Shown here: positions 1 to 5,686 of the stretch, in pieces
Position numbering within the stretch: position 1 is the first letter of the stretch
Layout of the letters: every line of letters begins with the position of its first letter
From: Methanobacteriaceae archaeon
GTDB taxonomy: Archaea > Methanobacteriota > Methanobacteria > Methanobacteriales > Methanobacteriaceae
Direction: 5' to 3'
Length of the DNA stretch: 7,196 nucleotides
NCBI GenBank assembly: GCA_017883605.1
Contig: JADGNH010000100.1
Location: forward strand, 1-7,196
The notes under the pieces: generated by a model
The model's input: the letters and a program-made list of their open reading frames with translations, nothing else
Told to the model about the DNA's origin: nothing
The model's database searches: none
Translations under genes and position numbers: made by a program

Positions 1-84
1 TTGAAGATTTGGTATAATCCCGGTTAAATTTTAAATTTGATATTACTCCAGTTAATTTGAAGATTTGACATAAGAAGATTTGAT
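1..84. repeat. Degenerate 28-bp tandem repeat, about three units
   Basis: Three consecutive 28-base units (1-28, 29-56, 57-84) resemble each other. Units 1 and 2 agree at 19 of 28 positions, and unit 3 matches unit 1 at 15 of its first 17. The core ATTTGRYRT-like word occurs at 7, 35 and 63, exactly 28 apart, and again at 78 and 121 off register. The array may continue left of the window. It is AT-rich, so part of the similarity is compositional. No function is visible; it is too degenerate and unspaced for a CRISPR array. The rest of 85-181 holds no gene. It contains only a loose inverted repeat, 96-104 with 144-152, with a 39-nt loop. Confidence 0.45.
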
Positions 85-181
85 ATGATATTTACTGGAA
101 ATTTAACGTGAAATAATGGGATTTGATGTAAAATATTGCTTAGAAATTTCCATTTAATAACCGGAATAATTTCATGCAAAA

Positions 182-222
182 AAAATAGGAAAATTTAAAT
201 GTAAAATAGGAAATTTAATTTT
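182..222 (+). promoter_or_regulatory. Imperfect 21-bp duplication with promoter-like boxes before the PaaK-family gene
   Basis: AAAATAGGAAAATTTAA (182-198) is followed 21 bases later by AAAATAGGAAATTTAA (203-218), the same text with one A fewer. Each copy joins a purine-rich BRE-like AGGAAA to an AT-rich TATA-like stretch, as in archaeal promoters. The first copy would place a transcription start near 220-225 and the second about 21 bases further on, both upstream of the ATG at 246. There is no strong canonical TTTATATA here, so the promoter assignment is tentative; the duplication itself is plain. Confidence 0.4.
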
Positions 223-235
223 AAAAAATGTAATT

Positions 236-242
236 GGGGGAT
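236..242 (+). promoter_or_regulatory. Shine-Dalgarno site that sets the PaaK-family start at ATG 246
   Basis: GGGGGAT lies three bases before ATG 246. An in-frame TTG at 234 would add four residues (MGDK) but overlaps this ribosome-binding sequence and has no comparable site upstream of itself. The ATG at 246 is therefore the better start. Confidence 0.75.
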
Positions 243-245
243 AAG

Positions 246-1559
246 ATGATCTGGAATGAAGAAGCAGAATGTATGTCTCCAGACGAGAGAAGCGATTTAC
301 AGTTGGAGAGACTGCAGAAAGTTGTAAAACAAGCTTATGAGAATGTACCTTACTATAGAAAACGGTTCGATGATCTGGGAATTAAACCAGATGACATCCA
401 AAAACTGGAAGACATAGAAAAACTGCCCTTTACCACCAAGGACGATCTAAGGGAGGCCTATCCCTTTGGAATGTTTGCCGTTCCCCAAAGAAAAATAGTG
501 GAAGTTCACACCTCATCCGGGACTACAGGAAAGCCCACCGTATCTGGGTACACCAGGAAGGATCTGGAGGTCTGGTCGGAAGTGATGGCCAGGGGTTTGA
601 CCATGTTCGGATTAACAGAAGACGATATAATCCAGAACACCCACGGCTACGGCCTGTTTACTGGAGGATTCGGTGTCCACTACGGTGCCCAGAATATCGG
701 AGCAACGGTAATCCCCATCTCCACTGGACAGACCAAAAGGCAGATAGAAATAATGAAGGACTTCGGGACCACCGTCCTGATCTTCACCCCTTCCTATGGG
801 CTCTATCTGGCAGAAGTAGCTGAAGAAGAAGGTGTGGATACAAAAAAACTGAATTTGAAGTCCATCGGTTTTGGAGCTGAAATGTGGACGGGAGAAATGC
901 GAGAAGAAATTGAAAGAAGATTCAACGCCCCGGCCTATAACATATACGGTTTAACCGAGATAATGGGACCCGGAGTGGCTCTGGAATGTGAAGAACAGAA
1001 CGGACTGCACGTTATGGAGGACTACTTCTATCCAGAGATCATCAACTCCGAAACCGATGAAACCCTGCCTGAGGGAGAGAGAGGGGAAATGGTACTGACC
1101 ACCCTCACCCGGGAAGGCACCCCCCTGATCCGTTTCCGTACCAAAGATATCACCGCCCTTAGAAGAGATAAATGCGGCTGCGGAAGGACCCTGGCCAAAA
1201 TGGACCGCATCACCGGCCGGGCTGATGATATGCTGAAAGTCAAAGGAGTAGCACTCTTCCCCTCCCAGATCGAAAAAGCACTTTTAAAAATGGACGAAGT
1301 AGAACCCCACTATCAAATCATCGTCACCAGACCCCATCACCTGGACGAACTGGAAGTACAGGTAGAAACCTCTCCAAAACTCTTTTCCGACGAAGTAAAA
1401 GAACTGGTAGCTATAAGAAAAAAAATTGAGGACTACATACACAACGAAATCGGTATAAGAGTTAACGTAACACTGGTTGAACCAAAAACAATTCCCAGAA
1501 GCGAAGGAAAAGCCGTGCGGGTTATAGATAAAAGAAAATTTGATGATAAGGAAGATTAA
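246..1559 (+). CDS. paaK: PaaK-family adenylate-forming enzyme (phenylacetate-CoA ligase or coenzyme F390 synthetase type)
   Basis: A 437-residue cytosolic enzyme of the ANL superfamily, full length for the PaaK group. Visible motifs: the Ser/Thr/Gly-rich ATP loop SSGTTGKPT (90-98), YNIYGLTEIMGP (231-242), FRTKDIT (297-303), a GRADDMLKVKGVALFPSQIE hinge (324-343), and a C-terminal PRSEGKAVR carrying the likely catalytic Lys422. Cys248, His255, Cys310 and Cys312 could form a metal site, which is inference. The family either makes an acyl-adenylate and then arylacetyl-CoA, or in methanogens adenylylates F420 to F390. The convergent iorAB genes and the adjoining ACT gene favour arylacetate-CoA ligase, which would feed IorAB for aromatic amino acid synthesis from aryl acids. 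Substrate cannot be settled from sequence. The gene is first of a two-gene unit; its TAA is followed at once by the ribosome binding site of the next gene. Confidence 0.88.
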   Translation: MIWNEEAECMSPDERSDLQLERLQKVVKQAYENVPYYRKRFDDLGIKPDDIQKLEDIEKLPFTTKDDLREAYPFGMFAVPQRKIVEVHTSSGTTGKPTVSGYTRKDLEVWSEVMARGLTMFGLTEDDIIQNTHGYGLFTGGFGVHYGAQNIGATVIPISTGQTKRQIEIMKDFGTTVLIFTPSYGLYLAEVAEEEGVDTKKLNLKSIGFGAEMWTGEMREEIERRFNAPAYNIYGLTEIMGPGVALECEEQNGLHVMEDYFYPEIINSETDETLPEGERGEMVLTTLTREGTPLIRFRTKDITALRRDKCGCGRTLAKMDRITGRADDMLKVKGVALFPSQIEKALLKMDEVEPHYQIIVTRPHHLDELEVQVETSPKLFSDEVKELVAIRKKIEDYIHNEIGIRVNVTLVEPKTIPRSEGKAVRVIDKRKFDDKED

Positions 1560-1573
1560 GGGGGAAAATCCAA

Positions 1574-2005
1574 TTGAAAATAAAACAACTGTCCATATTT
1601 CTGGAAAACAAGAAAGGAAGGATGAGGAAGGCCCTGGACGTGCTGGCCAACAACGGGATTAACATAAGGGCCCTTTCCATTGCCGACACCTCAGAATTCG
1701 GTATATTAAGATTAATAGTCCCTGAACCAGATAAAGCTCAGAAACTCCTGGAAGAGAACGACTTCGTGGTTAAGATGGGTTACGTCATTGCCGTGGAAAT
1801 GTCAGACCAACCAGGGGGCTTAAGTAAAGTTTTAGGAATTTTAGGCGACTCCGATATAAATCTGAACTACCTCTACGCCTTTGTAGATGAGAAAAACCAA
1901 CGGGCCATTGTTCTTCTGCACCCCGAGGATATCGACGCCGGGGTGGAAGCTCTGGAGAAGGGTGGGTCTACCTTGATTCCGCCTGAGGAAGTTTACGACT
2001 GGTAA
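1574..2005 (+). CDS. Tandem ACT-domain protein, likely amino-acid sensor
   Basis: A 143-residue protein made almost entirely of two ACT domains, about residues 1-70 and 71-143. Both open with the typical beta strand and Gly-rich turn: QLSIFLENKKGRM in the first, VIAVEMSDQPGGL in the second. Both continue with a helix and an N-I-N strand (NNGINIRALSI, DSDINLNYLYA). ACT domains bind amino acids and control enzymes or regulators; there is no catalytic or DNA-binding domain here. The start is TTG, supported by GGGGG at 1560-1564 nine bases upstream and by the first ACT strand beginning right after it. The 14-nt gap from the PaaK-family gene implies one transcript. Stand-alone ACT proteins of this size often neighbour PaaK-like ligases in anaerobes (recalled, not searched). 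I infer it senses an aromatic amino acid and tunes the ligase or Ior step, but the ligand is unknown. Confidence 0.85.
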   Translation: MKIKQLSIFLENKKGRMRKALDVLANNGINIRALSIADTSEFGILRLIVPEPDKAQKLLEENDFVVKMGYVIAVEMSDQPGGLSKVLGILGDSDINLNYLYAFVDEKNQRAIVLLHPEDIDAGVEALEKGGSTLIPPEEVYDW

Positions 2006-2015
2006 ACTTCTTTGG
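1983..2015 (+). terminator. Hairpin spanning the ACT-gene stop codon
   Basis: GAAGTTTAC (1988-1996) pairs perfectly with GTAAACTTC (2002-2010) around the 5-nt loop GACTG. G-U and Watson-Crick pairs can extend the stem outward to 1983 and 2015. The TAA stop (2003-2005) sits in the 3' arm, and short T runs follow (TTT at 2011-2013, TTTT at 2020-2023). Position and shape suggest transcript 3'-end formation or RNA stabilisation. The weak T tract makes a bacterial-type terminator uncertain. Confidence 0.5.
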
Positions 2016-2111
2016 ACTATTTTATGAAAGATTTTAAAGAAAAAATTTAATTAAAAATATTAAAAATATTGATATTTACTTATAATATTTACTTTCATTT
2101 AAATTTAATTT
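2016..2111. other. AT-rich convergent spacer with small tandem repeats
   Basis: This is gene-free sequence between the two convergent operons, almost wholly A and T. It contains TTAAAAATA twice in tandem (2051-2059, 2060-2068) and ATATTTACTT twice, 13 bases apart (2072-2081, 2085-2094). No open reading frame or RNA gene is visible. It most likely serves as a termination zone for both sides. Confidence 0.5.
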
Positions 2112-2118
2112 AAAAAAA
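2112..2118 (-). terminator. Oligo-T terminator of iorAB
   Basis: Read on the minus strand, the iorB TAA stop is followed after one C by seven T residues and then more AT-rich sequence. Archaeal RNA polymerase terminates on such T tracts without needing a hairpin. It ends the iorA-iorB transcript and shields the convergent ACT gene. Confidence 0.6.
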
Positions 2119-2119
2119 G

Positions 2120-2713
2120 TTATTTCTCCAAACAAACCCTAAATCCCTCTTCAAATGCCTTTAAATTAACAGGCATACTCTTTTCAGGTAAATTCTCCCT
2201 CATTGATTCCATTATAACCTCCCTATCCAGCGGGAAACCGGGGACAGCCACAGCTCCCCCTAACATCACCATGTTCAACGATAGAATGTGCCCGGCATCT
2301 TTGGCAATCTGCTCGGCGTCCAGGGCAAAAAGTTTCTTAGAGTGGGATTGGAGCTCGTCCAGGATCACTGAAAGCTCAGGGTAGGGATTTTCGCTGGCCG
2401 TGATATTGAAGGGCATGATGGAAGAGGTGTTGGTAACCACGAAGCTCTCCCTGTTTATCTGTGAAATGGCCCTCAATGCCTCCATTGGTTCGAATGCCAG
2501 TAGAAGGTCCGCACCTCCCTCCTGAATAATAGGACTGTAAGCATCCCCAATTTTAAGCTGGGTGGACACCACACCGCCCCGCTGGGCCATGCCGTGTATT
2601 TCACTCATCACCACTGGCATTCCGTTTTTCATGGCAGCCTCGCCAATTACCGTGGAAGTTTTAATAATTCCCTGTCCTCCCACACCGGAAATATAAATGT
2701 TGTAGGGTTTCAT
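2120..2713 (-). CDS. iorB: Indolepyruvate:ferredoxin oxidoreductase, beta subunit
   Basis: A 197-residue cytosolic subunit, full length for IorB, corresponding to the gamma domain of 2-oxoacid:ferredoxin oxidoreductases. The N-terminus has the family's Gly-rich ISGVGGQGI (8-16), followed by MSEIHGMAQRGGVVSTQLKIG (36-56). LLAFEPMEALRA (71-82) and a Gly-rich LGGAVAVPGFPLD (151-163) also fit. With IorA it catalyses aryl pyruvate + CoA + oxidised ferredoxin to arylacetyl-CoA + CO2 + reduced ferredoxin, or the reverse for biosynthesis. The start ATG (2711-2713) is preceded by GGAGAT at 2719-2724, five bases away. It is second in the operon, 99 nt after iorA, an unusually long gap for a tightly paired enzyme. 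Nothing is missing from the reading frame. Confidence 0.95.
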   Translation of the reverse strand: MKPYNIYISGVGGQGIIKTSTVIGEAAMKNGMPVVMSEIHGMAQRGGVVSTQLKIGDAYSPIIQEGGADLLLAFEPMEALRAISQINRESFVVTNTSSIMPFNITASENPYPELSVILDELQSHSKKLFALDAEQIAKDAGHILSLNMVMLGGAVAVPGFPLDREVIMESMRENLPEKSMPVNLKAFEEGFRVCLEK

Positions 2714-2756
2714 TGACTATCTCCTTTTTTTAACAGTTTTTAATAACTAGTTCCAT

Positions 2757-2830
2757 TATTTCTTAGCACTTATGTCCATTTGAGCTATTATTAACGCATA
2801 TCTCCATTTAACCTATTTCTTAGCACTTAT
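2757..2830 (-). repeat. 17-bp direct repeat: echo of the iorA 3' end in the iorA-iorB spacer
   Basis: TATTTCTTAGCACTTAT occurs perfectly at 2757-2773 and 2814-2830, 57 bases (19 codons) apart. The right-hand copy lies in the last codons of iorA, encoding ISAKK plus its TAG stop. The left-hand copy lies in the spacer in the same frame and again reads ISAKK, followed by TAA (2756-2758). The frame between the two stops is open. This looks like a local duplication of the gene end; related TCCATTT words at 2775-2781 and 2803-2809 suggest older rounds. Confidence 0.75.
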
Positions 2831-4663
2831 CGCCTTCTCAGGGCACATCTGGATGCAAACTGTGCATCCCCGGCAGTACATGGGATCTATATTCACTGAA
2901 CCGTCTTCTTCATAAATTGCCGGGCAGGTGAGGTCTTTTAAGCATTCCAGGCAGTTTTCACATTTATCCAGGTCAATATCTGCTGTTACTGTCTTTCTCT
3001 TTTCTCTGCTTTTAATGAGCATGCAGGGATATTTGGAGATAACCACTGCCACACCATCATACTGGAGTGCTTCTTCAAATATGCCCTGGGTTCTGGTTAA
3101 GTTGAGGGGATTAACGGTTTTTGAAAACTGGACTCCGGCGGCTTTAACCAGTTCTTCAATGGAAATTTGTGGAGCCTCCCCTCCCATTCCATCCACGGGC
3201 AGGCCGGGGTGGGGCTGACCCCCAGTCATGGCGGTGGTGCTGTTGTCCAGGATCACCAGTAAAAACCGGTTTTTGTTATGCACCGCGTTTATCAAAGCGG
3301 GGATTCCGGCGTGGAAGAAGGTGGAATCACCGATGAAACTCACGATCCTCTGATCAGTGGCCTTGGAGAATCCACAGCTGGTGCCGATGGATGATCCCAT
3401 GGACAACAGGTAATCAGCAGCCTGATAGGGTGATTCAATCCCCAGGGTGTAGCAGCCGATGTCCGTGGGATAAATGACGTTTTCCAGGCCCAAATTGTTA
3501 ACCGCCTTTTTAATGGAGTAATATGCAGCCCGGTGGGGACATCCCGGACAGAGGGTTGGCGGGCGGTTGGGTAGGGGTATTTCCGTCCTATATACCTCCT
3601 TTTTCTGGAGGTTCAGGTCCAACACAGTTTCCAGGCCTTCTAAAACTATATCTGGGCTGTATTCATATATCATGGGCAAGGTGCCGTCCAATTTACCGTA
3701 GACTTTCTTTTCAAGCCCGTATTTACCTATAACTGCCAGCACCTCCTTCTCCATTACCGGATCGACTTCTTCCACCACCACAATGCGGTCTAAATCCTTT
3801 ATGAATTTGAATATCAGCTTTTCAGGGAAAGGATAGGAAAAGGTTAGTTTAAGGACATTTACTTTAAGATCATTTTCCTCCACCACATCCATCACGTAGT
3901 TGAAGGCGCTGCCCCCAGTTATAACCCCAATTTTACCTCCCCTATTAAATATTCTGTTCAGGGGAGATTTATTAGTTAAATCCTCTATTTTCTCCATTTT
4001 TTCCATTAATACGCCGTGCATCTTTCTGGCGGTCTCCGGTACCGGTACGAAACGTCCGGGATCCTTCCTGAAAAAGCCTTTATTTTTACTTTCTTTTATA
4101 GGACCTAACTCCACCATACCCCGCATATGAGATACCCGGGTGGTGGTGCGCATCAGGATGGGCAGCTGGAACTTTTCAGAGATTTCAAAACTGTATTTCA
4201 TGAGATCCTTTATCTCCTGGGGGTTTGAAGGCTCTATCATGGGTATGTTGGCCAGACGGGCGTAGTGCCGGTTGTCCTGTTCATTCTGGGAAGAGAACAT
4301 GGAAGGGTCATCTGCAGAGAGTATCACCATCCCCCCGTTCACTCCGCTGTAGGCCACGCTCATCAGGGAGTCAGAAGCCACGTTCAGACCCACATGTTTC
4401 ATGAAAGTGAATGATCTGAGACCAGAAGCTGCGGCTGCAGCAGCCACCTCCAGGGCCACCTTCTCGTTGGTGGAAAACTCAAAGTAAAGACCTGCCTCAG
4501 GGGAGATTTTGGATAAAACATCTCCAATTTCTGAGGAGGGCGTTCCCGGATAGGTTGAAGCCACTGCTACCCCTGCTTCCAGAGCTCCCCTCACCGTTGC
4601 CTCATTGCCCAGAAGGAAAAGTTTTTCATCCTTCCCCTCCTTTAAAATTTCTTTTATATTCAT
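2813..4663 (-). CDS. iorA: Indolepyruvate:ferredoxin oxidoreductase, alpha subunit
   Basis: A 616-residue cytosolic, thiamine-diphosphate-dependent catalytic subunit, full length for archaeal IorA. In order: an N-terminal pyrimidine-binding domain (about 12-190, with STYPGTPSSEIGD at 36-48); a linker and transketolase-C-like domain (about 240-350); the CPGCPHR signature (372-378); the TPP/Mg domain with GDSTFFHAGIPALINA (445-460) and ILDNSTTAMTGGQPHPG (471-487); and a C-terminal ferredoxin-like domain. The cluster cysteines are 568, 571, 574, 580 and 597, 600, 603, 607. The second set is the classical CxxCxxCxxxCP; the first has five residues before its last Cys. It oxidatively decarboxylates indolepyruvate, phenylpyruvate and hydroxyphenylpyruvate, or carboxylates arylacetyl-CoA in the biosynthetic direction. 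The ATG (4661-4663) has GGAGAT at 4668-4673 upstream. It is first in the iorAB operon, under the duplicated promoter-like region upstream. Confidence 0.97.
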   Translation of the reverse strand: MNIKEILKEGKDEKLFLLGNEATVRGALEAGVAVASTYPGTPSSEIGDVLSKISPEAGLYFEFSTNEKVALEVAAAAAASGLRSFTFMKHVGLNVASDSLMSVAYSGVNGGMVILSADDPSMFSSQNEQDNRHYARLANIPMIEPSNPQEIKDLMKYSFEISEKFQLPILMRTTTRVSHMRGMVELGPIKESKNKGFFRKDPGRFVPVPETARKMHGVLMEKMEKIEDLTNKSPLNRIFNRGGKIGVITGGSAFNYVMDVVEENDLKVNVLKLTFSYPFPEKLIFKFIKDLDRIVVVEEVDPVMEKEVLAVIGKYGLEKKVYGKLDGTLPMIYEYSPDIVLEGLETVLDLNLQKKEVYRTEIPLPNRPPTLCPGCPHRAAYYSIKKAVNNLGLENVIYPTDIGCYTLGIESPYQAADYLLSMGSSIGTSCGFSKATDQRIVSFIGDSTFFHAGIPALINAVHNKNRFLLVILDNSTTAMTGGQPHPGLPVDGMGGEAPQISIEELVKAAGVQFSKTVNPLNLTRTQGIFEEALQYDGVAVVISKYPCMLIKSREKRKTVTADIDLDKCENCLECLKDLTCPAIYEEDGSVNIDPMYCRGCTVCIQMCPEKAISAKK

Positions 4664-4743
4664 ATTTATCTCCTTTAAAATTAGAACAACATGTTTATTA
4701 GTTTTTCACATTCAAAACAGTTAAAATTGATTTCATACTAATA

Positions 4744-4785
4744 AATGTTTTAAATTTATAAAATAATGTTTTAAATTTATAAAAT
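4744..4785 (-). promoter_or_regulatory. Perfect 21-bp tandem repeat with duplicated TATA-like boxes upstream of iorA
   Basis: The 21-base unit at 4744-4764 is repeated without a mismatch at 4765-4785. Each unit contains the self-complementary TTTATAAA (4755-4762 and 4776-4783), usable as a TATA box on the minus strand, and AATTTAAA-type sequence. Starts about 25 bases downstream would give iorAB leaders of roughly 70 and 90 nt. The 21-base period, two helical turns, would also suit cooperative binding of a regulator. The repeat is directly seen; its promoter role is inferred. Confidence 0.55.
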
Positions 4786-4836
4786 CCCTTATATTTTTCA
4801 TCTATCTATTCCACAAGAATTTATTTCAGGGTTGGA

Positions 4837-4851
4837 TATATTATTAATATA
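4837..4851. promoter_or_regulatory. Short palindrome in the divergent spacer
   Basis: TATATTA and TAATATA form 7-bp inverted arms around a single T. It lies between the iorA-facing and peptidase-facing repeats in the 300-nt divergent spacer (4664-4963). It could be an operator or a TATA-like element, but AT-rich DNA produces such palindromes often. Apart from this and the two tandem repeats, I see nothing else in the spacer. Confidence 0.25.
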
Positions 4852-4890
4852 AGTTTTTATAACTTTTTGATCGGTACATCAGGTCCATTT

Positions 4891-4918
4891 AAAATTACAG
4901 TATAAAAATTACAGTATA
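4891..4918 (+). promoter_or_regulatory. Perfect 14-bp tandem repeat with duplicated TATA-like boxes upstream of the peptidase gene
   Basis: AAAATTACAGTATA at 4891-4904 is repeated exactly at 4905-4918. Each unit ends in a TATA-like element (GTATAAAAA around 4900-4908, GTATAT around 4914-4919). The first would set a transcription start near 4930 and the second near 4943, both upstream of the ATG at 4964. The duplication is certain; promoter use is inferred from position. Confidence 0.5.
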
Positions 4919-4963
4919 TCTTGTTAAAAATTGATTTCTTTAAAAATTAACAGGTTGAAAAAA

Positions 4964-5530
4964 ATGAGTGAAAGGGTTAAAATTTACGACCTGGAACTGG
5001 ATTATGAGGTGTTCCACCGGGACGTGAAATACGCCAGATTAGAGCTTAAAACAGGTAATCTTCAGGTTATAATGCCCAGGGGATATAAAAATCACCAACA
5101 GCTAGTAGAGAAACATAAAAAATGGATATACAAAAGTGTTTGCCAGATAAAAAATACCCAAAAAGAAGCTAAATATAAAACCCTTGAGTTAAACCGGAGA
5201 GAAGAGGAATTCAGGGAACTGGTGATCTCCTATGTTAAAAATATTTCTAGGGATCTGGAGGTAAATGTGAACCGGGTCTACTTCCGCAGAATGAAGTCCC
5301 GGTGGGGAAGCTGCAGTTCCCGTAAAAACATCAACATCAACACCCTTTTAAGATACCTGCCGGATGAAATGGTGGAATACATAGTTTTCCATGAAATAGC
5401 CCACCTAAGGGTAATGAAGCACGACAAAAAATTCTGGAAGATAATAGCAGGAAGATTCTATGATTATAAGGATAAAGAAAAGGAACTTAAAGTTTACTGG
5501 ATTGCAGTGAAAAATTTAGAGGGTATTTGA
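4964..5530 (+). CDS. YgjP-type (DUF45/SprT-like) zinc metallopeptidase
   Basis: A 188-residue protein with the gluzincin signature HEIAH (143-147) inside VFHEIAHLRVMKHDKKFW (141-158). His143 and His147 are zinc ligands, Glu144 the catalytic acid, and His153 the likely third ligand. The upstream family block RRMKSRWGSCSSRKNININ (108-126) is also present. There is no signal peptide or membrane segment, so it should act in the cytosol. The length fits the family. Physiological substrates of these proteins are poorly known. I chose ATG 4964, preceded by a weak AGGTTG at 4952-4957, over an in-frame TTG at 4931 that has no ribosome binding site and would overlap the promoter region. The gene stands alone: divergent from iorA and not evidently linked to aryl acid metabolism. 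Confidence 0.88.
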   Translation: MSERVKIYDLELDYEVFHRDVKYARLELKTGNLQVIMPRGYKNHQQLVEKHKKWIYKSVCQIKNTQKEAKYKTLELNRREEEFRELVISYVKNISRDLEVNVNRVYFRRMKSRWGSCSSRKNININTLLRYLPDEMVEYIVFHEIAHLRVMKHDKKFWKIIAGRFYDYKDKEKELKVYWIAVKNLEGI

Positions 5531-5619
5531 TAGATCTACTTAGTAAATCAATATTAATTAAAGAATAAAAAAAAACACGTATTAAGAATTAAAGAATTTA
5601 AAATAAATATGAATACTGG

Positions 5620-5649
5620 TTTTTAACTTTTTTAACCATTCCATTTTTT
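5620..5649 (+). terminator. Oligo-T tracts downstream of the peptidase gene
   Basis: Three T runs follow the peptidase gene after about 90 AT-rich bases: T5 at 5620-5624, T6 at 5628-5633 and T6 at 5644-5649. Such tracts terminate transcription in archaea. ACCATTC is repeated at 5635-5641 and 5650-5656. The remaining sequence from 5531 to 5686 contains no gene, and I could not find terminal inverted repeats of the neighbouring transposase remnant here. Confidence 0.4.
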
Positions 5650-5686
5650 ACCATTCAGTGAGGGTTTGTATGGCTTCTTTAGAGTT

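Noticed and set aside
1..84. CRISPR array or leader at the left edge
   Set aside because: The units are contiguous with no unique spacers, and too degenerate to be CRISPR repeats.
234..245. TTG at 234 as the start of the PaaK-family gene
   Set aside because: It overlaps the GGGGGAT ribosome binding site of the ATG at 246 and would add only MGDK.
1028..1243. Minus-strand reading frame of 71 codons inside the ligase gene
   Set aside because: It is antisense to a strongly conserved coding region and its translation has no recognisable domain.
2813..2815. TAG of iorA as a pyrrolysine codon
   Set aside because: Methanobacteriales are not known to have pyrrolysine machinery, IorA is complete at this stop, and the extension matches a duplicated gene end.
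2928..4130. Three plus-strand reading frames (2928-3218, 3523-3732, 3900-4130) within iorA
   Set aside because: All lie antisense to conserved IorA domains. Their products are low-complexity shadows without ribosome binding sites.
4931..4963. TTG at 4931 as the start of the metallopeptidase
   Set aside because: No ribosome binding site precedes it, and it falls in the likely promoter/leader. ATG 4964 gives the usual family N-terminus.
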